Below, piece after piece: positions 8,112 to 13,627 of a stretch of DNA of 64,000 nt; the first letter of the stretch is position 1, and each line of letters opens with the position of its first letter. The notes below the pieces were generated by a model. The model searched no databases. It was not told where the DNA came from and saw only the letters and a list, made by a program, of their open reading frames with translations. The translations under genes and the position numbers were made by a program. Origin of the DNA: Planktothrix serta PCC 8927. Lineage in GTDB: Bacteria; Cyanobacteriota; Cyanobacteriia; Cyanobacteriales; Microcoleaceae. Location of the stretch: assembly GCF_900010725.2 (NCBI RefSeq), contig NZ_LR734875.1, positions 106,184 through 170,183 on the forward strand, written 5' to 3'.

Positions 8112-8482
8112 AGCTGAGACTTGAATTTAGCCTTAGCTGCTTGAAGTTTTGCTCGAATAGCTTCTTGACCTGGCTTTGGTGGTTGAGCGGCAATTCTAGC
8201 AATCAGATCGCGGTTTTTTTCTTCATAATACAGCCGCAGTTCTTCAGCTTCTTTAAGAACGATTTGATACTCAGCTTCAACATCAGCGCGATTTGCCTCA
8301 ATATAAGCTAAAGCTGCGTTAATTTGTGCCTCTGTCAGATCAAATAATCCCCTGATAAACTTAGGTGGATATTGAGCCGTCACATAGTCCATAATATCGT
8401 AGATAGTAATGCGTGTACCTGCGATTGTTAGTCCTCTTTCTGTGCGGATAATAGCTGTTTGTTCGTTAGGTAGGGTTGTCAT
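8108..8482 (-). CDS. DUF433-family antitoxin, copy 1
   Basis: 124 residues. The HTH-like DUF433 core is at the N-terminus (AIIRTERGLTIAGTRITIYDIMDYV...YPPKFIRGLFDLTEAQINAALAYIEAN) and an acidic-to-basic coiled helix at the C-terminus. DUF433 proteins are the DNA-binding antitoxins of DUF5615 toxins. A strong AGGAGG ribosome site lies ahead of its ATG, and its stop overlaps the toxin start. Nearly identical to the gene at 10733-11107. Confidence 0.85.
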   Translation of the reverse strand: MTTLPNEQTAIIRTERGLTIAGTRITIYDIMDYVTAQYPPKFIRGLFDLTEAQINAALAYIEANRADVEAEYQIVLKEAEELRLYYEEKNRDLIARIAAQPPKPGQEAIRAKLQAAKAKFKSQL

Positions 8483-8494
8483 ATTTATAGCCTC

Positions 8495-8551
8495 CTAGTT
8501 CTCTAGTATGCGAACTATTTCCTGTGGTTTTAGAACGGGAATATTGCTCAT
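8495..8551 (-). pseudogene. truncated HicA toxin, 18 residues, copy 1
   Basis: The ATG at 8551 starts 4 bases after the hicB stop and encodes MSNIPVLKPQEIVRILEN, then TAG. This is the exact N-terminal start of HicA mRNA-interferase toxins (PVLKPQEVVRIL...). The catalytic His-containing hairpin and the rest of the ~70-residue domain are gone; the next bases already form the ribosome site of the DUF433 gene. HicA was cut off by insertion of, or recombination with, the DUF433 module. Confidence 0.8.
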
Positions 8552-8554
8552 AAT

Positions 8555-8764
8555 TTATCGGATCACTATCTGTTGTGTCCCTATAAACTCTGTCTCAAGA
8601 ACGAGATTATCATCCTCTAAGAGCATCTCAATTACCTCACGCAAATTCTCCTGTAACTCATCCAATGTTTCTCCCTGGGAATGTGCGCCAGGAAACCCAG
8701 GAATATAACCAACGTAAAGATTGGTATCAGAATCTTTTTCGATTATAGCAGTAAATGTTTTCAT
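8555..8764 (-). CDS. hicB: HicB-family antitoxin, copy 1
   Basis: 69 residues: MKTFTAIIEKDSDTNLYVGY, then IPGFPGAHSQGETLDELQENLREVIEMLLED, the classic HicB partial RNase-H fold. The ATG at 8764 is chosen because all homologous sequence starts there; an earlier in-frame Met would add 15 unrelated residues. HicB normally sits with HicA, which is a stub here, so this antitoxin is orphaned. The start lies inside the end of the upstream PIN gene. Confidence 0.85.
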   Translation of the reverse strand: MKTFTAIIEKDSDTNLYVGYIPGFPGAHSQGETLDELQENLREVIEMLLEDDNLVLETEFIGTQQIVIR

Positions 8765-9317
8765 AAGATTCGCTTTCGATTGCCACCCAACTATATTTCC
8801 TTGCATCATTATCTCTTGAATTACGGCTTAAAAAACAAGCAATTGTTGGTTGATTCTGCTGTAGATGAAACAGAACTGAAGCATAGACTAAGGCATCTTG
8901 AGGCATCAAAGCATAACGGTTTTCATAAGTTGCTGCTTCAGAGAGAATATTCCCATTTAGTGGGATAATATCTGCATAACTCAATAACCTATTTCTATAT
9001 TTTGCAAATCGTTTTGTTTCTTCCACATCAATTTCAACCAATAAATTAAAAAACTCTCTAATATTATTTTGAATCCGATTTTTATAGGAAACTGTGCGTT
9101 CAAGCTGTTTGAATTCCCGATCAAGAGATTGCTGCAAAGCTTTACGGTTTCTAGCTTGGCGAATTAGTTTTTCATGAGGTTCAGCTAAACTATAGGCGGG
9201 AATAATTAATGTTGCAGGTTTTTGCTCACTCAGTAACAGAATTTCTTCACAGCTTTTAAACTGTTCTTGCTCGAAAACTAATTCTAGGACAAAATTAGTC
9301 TCAACGTAAATATTCAC
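8727..9317 (-). CDS. PIN-domain-like protein
   Basis: 196 residues. N-terminal MNIYVETNFVLELVFEQEQF places Glu where PIN domains usually have the first Asp (xxDTNxxL). Further acidic positions are in LIIPAYSLAEPHEKL, PQDALVYASVLFHL and LSRNSRDND. The overall pattern fits a PIN ribonuclease-type fold of a YVETNF subfamily, longer than VapC. It overlaps the preceding gene by 4 bp and the start of hicB by 38 bp. Absent from the second copy of the island. Confidence 0.65.
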   Translation of the reverse strand: MNIYVETNFVLELVFEQEQFKSCEEILLLSEQKPATLIIPAYSLAEPHEKLIRQARNRKALQQSLDREFKQLERTVSYKNRIQNNIREFFNLLVEIDVEETKRFAKYRNRLLSYADIIPLNGNILSEAATYENRYALMPQDALVYASVLFHLQQNQPTIACFLSRNSRDNDARKYSWVAIESESYENIYCYNRKRF

Positions 9318-9937
9318 GCAATATCCTCATATTGAAAATAACCACCTGCTATAGCAGTCCCTAGCCCTGACTCAACTAACCATTGTTGAGATTTATCACC
9401 CTCTTTACCCAAAGTTTGAGAATGAATTATTTCTCTTAACCAAGAAGTAACAATCATTTCAAAACTCTGGGGATTGATTTGATCTGCGGTAACTCCAGCC
9501 CGTTCAAAGTAAGGTTTAAAAATCAAAGTGGCATCAATAATATAAGAAGGTTCTGCGATCTTTTTTTGATGATTAAGATTAGACCATAAATAGATTGAAT
9601 CAGTAAAAACTAACATAATATAAGGGATTTTCGTAAAATTTTCACTCTTAAAAATTTTCCAGCCTAATTCTATCACCCAAGGGAGTGGAGGATTAGATCG
9701 TCGCTTCACTTCAACAATTAATATCAGTTGGTTTTCAGGATTATAAACCGATATATCCCAACGAGAACGTCCAGATGGTTTTGATCCTAAATCATTCCCT
9801 TTAAAGGTAGGAAGTTGAGAGTTTTTTTCAGGATTTTCAACCTGAAGTTCTGCTAAAACACGGGTTGCGATCGCATTTTGTTCGTCTTCTGGGAGTTTTT
9901 CCAATTCTTCCATAACTTGCTGAAGTAATTTATTCAT
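9314..9937 (-). CDS. hypothetical protein with PD-(D/E)XK-like nuclease core
   Basis: About 207 residues from MNKLLQQVMEELEKLPEDEQ. The N-terminal helix (LEKLPEDEQNAIATRVLAELQ) is a common leader of cyanobacterial antitoxin-like proteins. The body has RWDISVYNPENQLILIVEVKRRS, a D...E-x-K arrangement typical of PD-(D/E)XK nuclease folds, followed by YIMLVFTDSIYLW. The start at 9937 is chosen because GGAG lies 8 bases upstream; the longer frame from 9988 begins with ten residues of an unrelated toxin. Overlaps the PIN gene by 4 bp. Function unknown. Confidence 0.55.
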   Translation of the reverse strand: MNKLLQQVMEELEKLPEDEQNAIATRVLAELQVENPEKNSQLPTFKGNDLGSKPSGRSRWDISVYNPENQLILIVEVKRRSNPPLPWVIELGWKIFKSENFTKIPYIMLVFTDSIYLWSNLNHQKKIAEPSYIIDATLIFKPYFERAGVTADQINPQSFEMIVTSWLREIIHSQTLGKEGDKSQQWLVESGLGTAIAGGYFQYEDIA

Positions 9938-9958
9938 TTTCATTTCTCCTGTTCTCAT

Positions 9959-9988
9959 TATTGGTGAAGTATTACTAACTACCAGCAT
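9959..9988 (-). pseudogene. DUF3368 toxin stub, copy 1 (10 residues)
   Basis: ATG at 9988 gives MLVVSNTSPI, the invariant start of DUF3368 PIN-like toxins, which normally follow UPF0175 antitoxins. It overlaps the UPF0175 stop by 14 bp, exactly as in intact operons, then switches to unrelated sequence leading into the next gene. The toxin has been deleted after ten codons. Confidence 0.7.
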
Positions 9989-10226
9989 AAATCAAATCAT
10001 CATCTAATTCTTCTGGAGTGTAGTGTCGTAAAACTCCACGCGCTCCTAATAGTTGGCCAAATTCATATTTATCCATAACAGCTAATTCTCGTGCTTTACC
10101 AAAGGATAATAGATCCTGGGTATAGAGAGCGATCGCTAATTCTTGTCGTAATTCCTGTTCAATACGTTGTTCAGGTAAACGAATTGCTTGTAGAACAGAA
10201 TCAGAAATTGAAATTTGTATTCCCAT
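9975..10226 (-). CDS. UPF0175-family antitoxin, copy 1
   Basis: 83 residues: MGIQISISDSVLQAIRLPEQ, then the UPF0175 core QELAIALYTQDLLSFGKARELAVMDKYEFGQLLGARG and an acidic tail. UPF0175 proteins are HTH antitoxins paired with DUF3368 toxins. The partner toxin is a 10-codon stub overlapping its 3' end. Near-identical to the gene at 11468-11719. Confidence 0.85.
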   Translation of the reverse strand: MGIQISISDSVLQAIRLPEQRIEQELRQELAIALYTQDLLSFGKARELAVMDKYEFGQLLGARGVLRHYTPEELDDDLIYAGS

Positions 10227-10253
10227 AAGCGCGATTATTTCTATTAATAATTG

Positions 10254-10499
10254 TTATTCTGTTCGCGTCATTTTGGTGTTTGATTGCTGGCGCTGTGCAA
10301 TTTCAATTAACATCCTTAATGCCTCATTGACAGCTTGATCATTAGGAAAAGCTTGAGCAATATCGGGGTCTAAAAGCACTAAGTTTGTTCCCGCACGATA
10401 CCGCTCAACATACTTACCTTTAACACCTCCTTCCAATTGCTGAAAATCATACTCAGACAGTAATTCATCTTCCATTTCGTTCTGTTTATCCTTGTTCAT
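10254..10499 (-). CDS. BrnA-like antitoxin
   Basis: About 81 residues from MNKDKQNEMEDELLSEYDFQ. It has the cyanobacterial pattern LEGGVKGKYVERYRAGTNLVLLDPDIAQAFPNDQAVNEALRMLIEIA. Proteins of this kind (YDF..L.GGVRGKY, DVAAAFP) follow BrnT-like toxins and are their antitoxins. The ATG at 10499 is chosen because it overlaps the end of the BrnT reading frame, as in normal BrnT-BrnA operons; 12 extra upstream codons belong to brnT read in another frame. Confidence 0.75.
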   Translation of the reverse strand: MNKDKQNEMEDELLSEYDFQQLEGGVKGKYVERYRAGTNLVLLDPDIAQAFPNDQAVNEALRMLIEIAQRQQSNTKMTRTE

Positions 10500-10626
10500 A
10501 AAACCTCTGCTCCTGTCGTGTGGCTTTTCGGGCACTGATGATTCGTACCCTTTCTAATCGATCAGTGTGTGCAACAATTAAAAGTTGCCCAAACCTAGAT
10601 ATACCTATAATAATATAGCGGCTTTC
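10486..10626 (-). pseudogene. BrnT toxin C-terminal remnant
   Basis: The minus frame reads ESRYIIIGISRFGQLLIV, then AHTDRLERVRIISARKATRQEQRFYEQG and a stop at 10486. The (E)xRIISARKAT..E...YE tail is diagnostic of BrnT ribonuclease toxins. The N-terminal half, with the usual (D/E)W(D/E) start, is missing: only about 46 codons remain and no start is in frame. It overlaps the intact antitoxin by 14 bp. Confidence 0.75.
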
Positions 10627-10703
10627 TCCGATCAAATTTCATACTTAGCTTGCTTCATGGCAGCTTGGATGTATTAAAGATATTAATCCTAGAGCGATCG
10701 CAT

Positions 10704-10736
10704 TTATTGATATATATGATCAACTAAAAAATTCAT
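10704..10736 (-). pseudogene. DUF5615 toxin stub, 7 native residues
   Basis: ATG at 10736 overlaps the DUF433 stop (ATGA), as in intact pairs, and encodes MNFLVDH; then it runs into unrelated bases (IYQ, stop). The join falls beside the repeated motif AGAGCGATCGCATTTATTGATAT. It is the cut-off partner toxin of the second DUF433 copy. Confidence 0.75.
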
Positions 10737-11107
10737 AGCTGAGACTTAAATTTGGCTTTGGCTGCTTGAAGTTTTGCTCGAATAGCTTCTTGACCTGGCT
10801 TTGGTGGTTGAGCGGCAATTCTAGCAATCAGATCGCGGTTTTTTTCTTCATAATATAGTCGCAATTCTTCAGCTTCTTTAAGAACGATTTGATACTCAGC
10901 TTCAACATCAGCGCGATGGGCTTCAATATAAGCTAAAGCTGCGTTAATTTGTGCCTCTGTCAGATCAAATAATCCCCTGATAAACTTAGGTGGATATTGA
11001 GCCGTCACATAGTCCATAATATCGTAGATAGTGATGCGTGTACCTGCGATTGTTAGTCCTCTTTCTGTGCGGATAATAGCTGTTTGTTCGTTGGATAGGG
11101 TTGTCAT
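10733..11107 (-). CDS. DUF433-family antitoxin, copy 2
   Basis: 124 residues, differing from copy 1 (8108-8482) at only a few positions (for example YIEAH for YIEAN). Same AGGAGG ribosome site. Its downstream toxin is a 7-residue stub, so this copy is an orphan antitoxin. Confidence 0.85.
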   Translation of the reverse strand: MTTLSNEQTAIIRTERGLTIAGTRITIYDIMDYVTAQYPPKFIRGLFDLTEAQINAALAYIEAHRADVEAEYQIVLKEAEELRLYYEEKNRDLIARIAAQPPKPGQEAIRAKLQAAKAKFKSQL

Positions 11108-11119
11108 ATTTATAGCCTC

Positions 11120-11176
11120 CTAATTCTCTAGTATGCGAACTATTTCCTGTGGTTTTAGAACTGGAATATTGCTCAT
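11120..11176 (-). pseudogene. truncated HicA toxin, 18 residues, copy 2
   Basis: Encodes the same MSNIPVLKPQEIVRILEN-stop as copy 1, with silent changes (AAT for AAC in the last codon). Both duplicated blocks carry the identical truncation point, so hicA was broken before the duplication. Confidence 0.8.
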
Positions 11177-11179
11177 AAT

Positions 11180-11389
11180 TTATCGGATCACAATCTGTTG
11201 TGTCCCTATAAACTCTGTCTCAATAACCAGATCATCATCTTCTAGGAGCATCTCAATTACCTCACGCAGATTCTCCTGTAACTCATCCAATGTTTCTCCC
11301 TGGGAATGTGCGCCAGGAAACCCAGGAATATAACCAACGTAAAGATTGGTATCAGAATCTTTTTCGATTATAGCAGTAAATGTTTTCAT
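11180..11389 (-). CDS. hicB: HicB-family antitoxin, copy 2
   Basis: 69 residues, nearly identical to copy 1 (LLEDDDLVIETEF in place of LLEDDNLVLETEF). Its ATG overlaps the stop of the truncated DUF3368 gene (ATGA). No intact HicA partner. Confidence 0.85.
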   Translation of the reverse strand: MKTFTAIIEKDSDTNLYVGYIPGFPGAHSQGETLDELQENLREVIEMLLEDDDLVIETEFIGTQQIVIR

Positions 11390-11481
11390 AAGATTTGCTT
11401 TTGATATTGCTGATGTAAAAGGGTAAGCTGATCCACAATAGCCAAATTTAAAATGGGTGAAGTATTATTAACTACGAGCAT
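11386..11481 (-). pseudogene. DUF3368 toxin stub, copy 2 (31 residues)
   Basis: ATG at 11481 overlaps the UPF0175 stop by 14 bp and encodes MLVVNNTSPILNLAIVDQ, then LTLLHQQYQKQIL and TGA. The first ~23 residues are a good DUF3368 N-terminus; the remaining ~130 residues, with the later PIN acidic residues, are absent. The stop is fused to the hicB start. A longer stub than in copy 1, so the toxin was lost by independent events. Confidence 0.75.
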
Positions 11482-11719
11482 AAGTCAAATCATCATCTAA
11501 TTCTTCTGGTGTGTAGTGTCGTAAAACTCCACGCGCTCCTAATAGTTGGCCAAATTCATATTTATCCATAACAGCCAGTTCTCGTGCTTTACCAAAGGAT
11601 AATAGATCCTGGGTATAGAGAGCGATCGCTAATTCTTGTCGCAATTCCTGTTCAATACGCTGTTCAGGTAAACGAATGGCTTGTAGAACAGAATCAGAAA
11701 TTGAAATTTGTATTCCCAT
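11468..11719 (-). CDS. UPF0175-family antitoxin, copy 2
   Basis: 83 residues, differing from copy 1 only near the C-terminus (LTYARS for LIYAGS). Paired toxin truncated to 31 residues. Intact antitoxin without a functional partner. Confidence 0.85.
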   Translation of the reverse strand: MGIQISISDSVLQAIRLPEQRIEQELRQELAIALYTQDLLSFGKARELAVMDKYEFGQLLGARGVLRHYTPEELDDDLTYARS

Positions 11720-11915
11720 ATTCGTTTAAGGTTTATTGAGTTAACACAGAAACTTATCTGCTAATGTCTTGACTTACCCTTTCAGCTAAAGTATCCCAAT
11801 CTTAATCTGTTGTTCCCTCGTTTCAATATTATACCTTAAAATACTAATCCTAGAGCGATCGCATTTATTGATATAAAAGAAGCGATCGCAGTTCTTCAAA
11901 AATCTCAACCTTATT
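11720..11915. other. spacer in TA island with HIP1-containing repeated motif
   Basis: Holds the motif AGAGCGATCGCATTTATTGA starting at 11852, followed by TATAAAAGAAGCGATCGCAG. The same motif occurs at 10691-10714 and, with A changed to T, in the inverted repeat at 13541-13564. All three copies sit at module boundaries. On the minus strand a short frame (DWDTLAERVSQDISR, stop) looks like an antitoxin tail, but it is too short to assign. Confidence 0.5.
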
Positions 11916-12311
11916 TTATGGGATAAAAAGCCGACTTACACCCATATAACTATTAATATTAAGCACAATCTCAATTAGACGCTCAACACAACGTTCTCGA
12001 TATTCCGAATCATTGAGTAATCTATCGGCGTTTCCAATCGTAATCACAGGTAATGAATTAGGGGTATTTTCTTCACGCATTACTTGCTCTAAAGAATCCT
12101 TACCTTTCATACTGCGATTAGCTGTGAGCAAAATCATCTGATTTTCTTGAGCCAGTCGCCAAACAACTCTATCATCGCTATTAATAGGCAATTCCATTTG
12201 TGCAAAGGTGACAAAACGCATTGGAATAATATCAAGCCAACCTTGATTAGCAATAGAGCCAAAGAAAATCATGGCGTGTCCATTGAGATTATGATCTATC
12301 AAAAAAATCAT
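11916..12311 (-). CDS. DUF5615-like toxin, copy 2 (intact)
   Basis: 131 residues, MIFLIDHNLNGHAMIFFGSI ... VVWRLAQENQMILLTANRSMKG ... GVSRLFIP. Same length and landmarks as the copy at 7716-8111 but diverged in sequence, so it is an older paralogue. Overlaps the upstream chimeric gene by 4 bp (ATGA). The DUF433 half of that chimera is its probable antitoxin. Confidence 0.75.
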   Translation of the reverse strand: MIFLIDHNLNGHAMIFFGSIANQGWLDIIPMRFVTFAQMELPINSDDRVVWRLAQENQMILLTANRSMKGKDSLEQVMREENTPNSLPVITIGNADRLLNDSEYRERCVERLIEIVLNINSYMGVSRLFIP

Positions 12312-12880
12312 GCTTTAGCCTCACGTTTTGCCTTAGCTGCTCGCAGTTTTTCCCATGCAGCTTCGGTTCCAGGTTGGGGAGGTTGCGCCGCAATTCTAGC
12401 AATCAGATCACGATTTTTTTCTTCATAATATAGTCGCAGTTCTTCAGCTTCTTTAAGAACGATTTGATACTCAGCTTCAACATCAGCGCGATTTGCCTCA
12501 ATATAAGCTAAAGCTGCGTTAATTTGTGCCTCTGTTAAATCGAATAATCCCCTGATAAATTTAGGGGGATATTGAGCCGTCACATAGTCCATAATGTCGT
12601 AGATAGTAATGCGTGTACCCGCGATTGTCAGTCCTCTTTCTGTACGGATTACTTCTTCTAAAGAATTCTTACCTTTCATACTACGATTAGCAGTGAGGAC
12701 GATCATTTTGTTTTTTTGAGCAAAGCGCCAAACTACAAGATCGCTGCTTTCAATAGATAGTTTCACTTGTTCAAACGTAATAAATTGAATTTCTATCAAA
12801 TCAAGCCAACCTTCAGCGAGAATAGTCCCCCAAAGCCATGTTGCTTGACCTTCAATATTATGATCTATCAAAAAAATCAT
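12308..12880 (-). CDS. in-frame chimera: DUF5615 toxin N-half fused to DUF433 antitoxin
   Basis: 190 residues. Residues 1-77 (MIFLIDHNIEGQATWLWGTI ... MIVLTANRSMKGKNSLEEV) are the first 60% of a DUF5615 toxin. From residue 78 the sequence becomes IRTERGLTIAGTRITIYDIM and continues as an almost complete DUF433 antitoxin to the end. The toxin's own C-terminus (GVSRLFIP) and the antitoxin's first ~12 residues are missing at the join. It overlaps the next DUF5615 gene and the upstream DUF433 gene by 4 bp each. This is best explained by one deletion that joined two adjacent DUF433-DUF5615 operons in frame. Confidence 0.85.
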   Translation of the reverse strand: MIFLIDHNIEGQATWLWGTILAEGWLDLIEIQFITFEQVKLSIESSDLVVWRFAQKNKMIVLTANRSMKGKNSLEEVIRTERGLTIAGTRITIYDIMDYVTAQYPPKFIRGLFDLTEAQINAALAYIEANRADVEAEYQIVLKEAEELRLYYEEKNRDLIARIAAQPPQPGTEAAWEKLRAAKAKREAKA

Positions 12881-13251
12881 GTCCTAGACTCAATTTTGGC
12901 TTTCCAAGCATTTAGTTTAGCGCGTATTGCTTCTTGTTCAGGCTTTAAAGATATTGTGGCAATTTGAGTAAATCGTTCCCGGTTACGATTTTCCCAGTAT
13001 TGATGAATTTCTTCTGCTTGTTGTAAAACAATTTGATATTCTGCTTCAACTTCATCACGATGAGCATCAATATAAGACATAGCTGCGTCAAACTGTCGAT
13101 CGGTAATGTAAAATTTGTGCCGAATTAAATTGGGGGGATAGCCAGCATGAATGTAGTCCATTAACTGATAGAGTGTAATTCTAGTACCCGCGATTGTTAA
13201 TCCTCTTTCTGTACGGATAATAGCTGTTTTATCGTTAGGTACGGTTGTCAT
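12877..13251 (-). CDS. DUF433-family antitoxin, copy 3 (divergent)
   Basis: 124 residues with the same architecture as the other DUF433 genes but diverged in the middle (MDYIHAGYPPNLIRHKFYITDRQFDAAMSYIDAHRDEVEAEYQ). First gene of the chimera operon, preceded by AGGAG. Its original toxin partner survives only as the N-terminal half of the chimera. Confidence 0.82.
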   Translation of the reverse strand: MTTVPNDKTAIIRTERGLTIAGTRITLYQLMDYIHAGYPPNLIRHKFYITDRQFDAAMSYIDAHRDEVEAEYQIVLQQAEEIHQYWENRNRERFTQIATISLKPEQEAIRAKLNAWKAKIESRT

Positions 13252-13263
13252 ACTGATAGTCTC

Positions 13264-13437
13264 CTAAAAGTTATTTTTATCAAGGACAGGTAAAGGAAGA
13301 TTCAGGGTAAGACTCAGTAAAATCCAATCTTCCAATACCTCTTGCAATTCTTCTCGGCACGCTTCAAGAGTTTCAGCATTTGCATAGACTCCTTCACAGG
13401 TAGAAATCTCTCCATAAAAAGTTCCGTCATAACGATT
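13264..13437 (-). pseudogene. N-terminally truncated HicB antitoxin remnant
   Basis: 58 codons open without a start: NRYDGTFYGEISTCEGVYAN, then AETLEACREELQEVLEDWILLSL and a stop at 13264. This matches the other common cyanobacterial HicB type (DGT.YGEIP.C.GV.A...TLE.CR.EL.EVLE.W). The first ~15 residues are replaced by unrelated sequence. No hicA follows; the next gene is DUF433. Confidence 0.75.
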
Positions 13438-13470
13438 TTATCTATTCTTAGATAACATTTTACTACATAT

Positions 13471-13525
13471 TGAGCTAACCGCCAAACTACCCGATCATCA
13501 CTAATGATTGGTAAGCCTATTTCAC
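13471..13525 (-). pseudogene. internal DUF5615 fragment
   Basis: The minus strand encodes GEIGLPIISDDRVVWRLAQ, identical apart from one residue to the middle of the DUF5615 toxin at 7716-8111 (EIGLPINSDDRVVWRLAQ). About 18 codons of a third toxin gene, flanked by unrelated sequence on both sides. Further evidence of repeated recombination in the island. Confidence 0.7.
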
Positions 13526-13535
13526 CTAAAACACC

Positions 13536-13586
13536 AATTTAGAGCGATCGCTTTTATTGATATAAAAAAAGCGATCGCTCTAAATT
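13536..13586. repeat. perfect 20-bp inverted repeat with HIP1 in both arms; clpB terminator candidate
   Basis: AATTTAGAGCGATCGCTTTT (13536-13555) is the exact reverse complement of 13567-13586, with an 11-base loop. It lies 42 bp past the clpB stop and at the edge of the TA island. Read on the minus strand it gives a stem followed by T-rich sequence, so it could terminate clpB. One arm plus loop matches the boundary motif found twice inside the island. Confidence 0.8.
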
Positions 13587-13627
13587 GTTATGACGGGTTA
13601 TTGTTAAGAAACCCGGTTTCTATTTAT

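Larger units (their letters stand above)
8091..8777. repeat. duplicated TA segment, copy A (partner 10716-11402)
   Basis: This segment (start of DUF5615, DUF433, hicA stub, hicB) recurs almost base for base at a constant offset of 2625 bp. Differences are scattered single bases. It is a recent tandem duplication or recombination product inside the TA island. Confidence 0.85.
10716..11402. repeat. duplicated TA segment, copy B (partner 8091-8777)
   Basis: Second copy of the DUF433-hicA stub-hicB block at a 2625-bp offset. The upstream toxin-free UPF0175 block (11454-11719) is likewise a copy of 9961-10226 but with a different offset (1493 bp). So the PIN, PD-(D/E)XK and BrnA-like genes were either inserted into one copy or deleted from the other. 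Confidence 0.85.
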
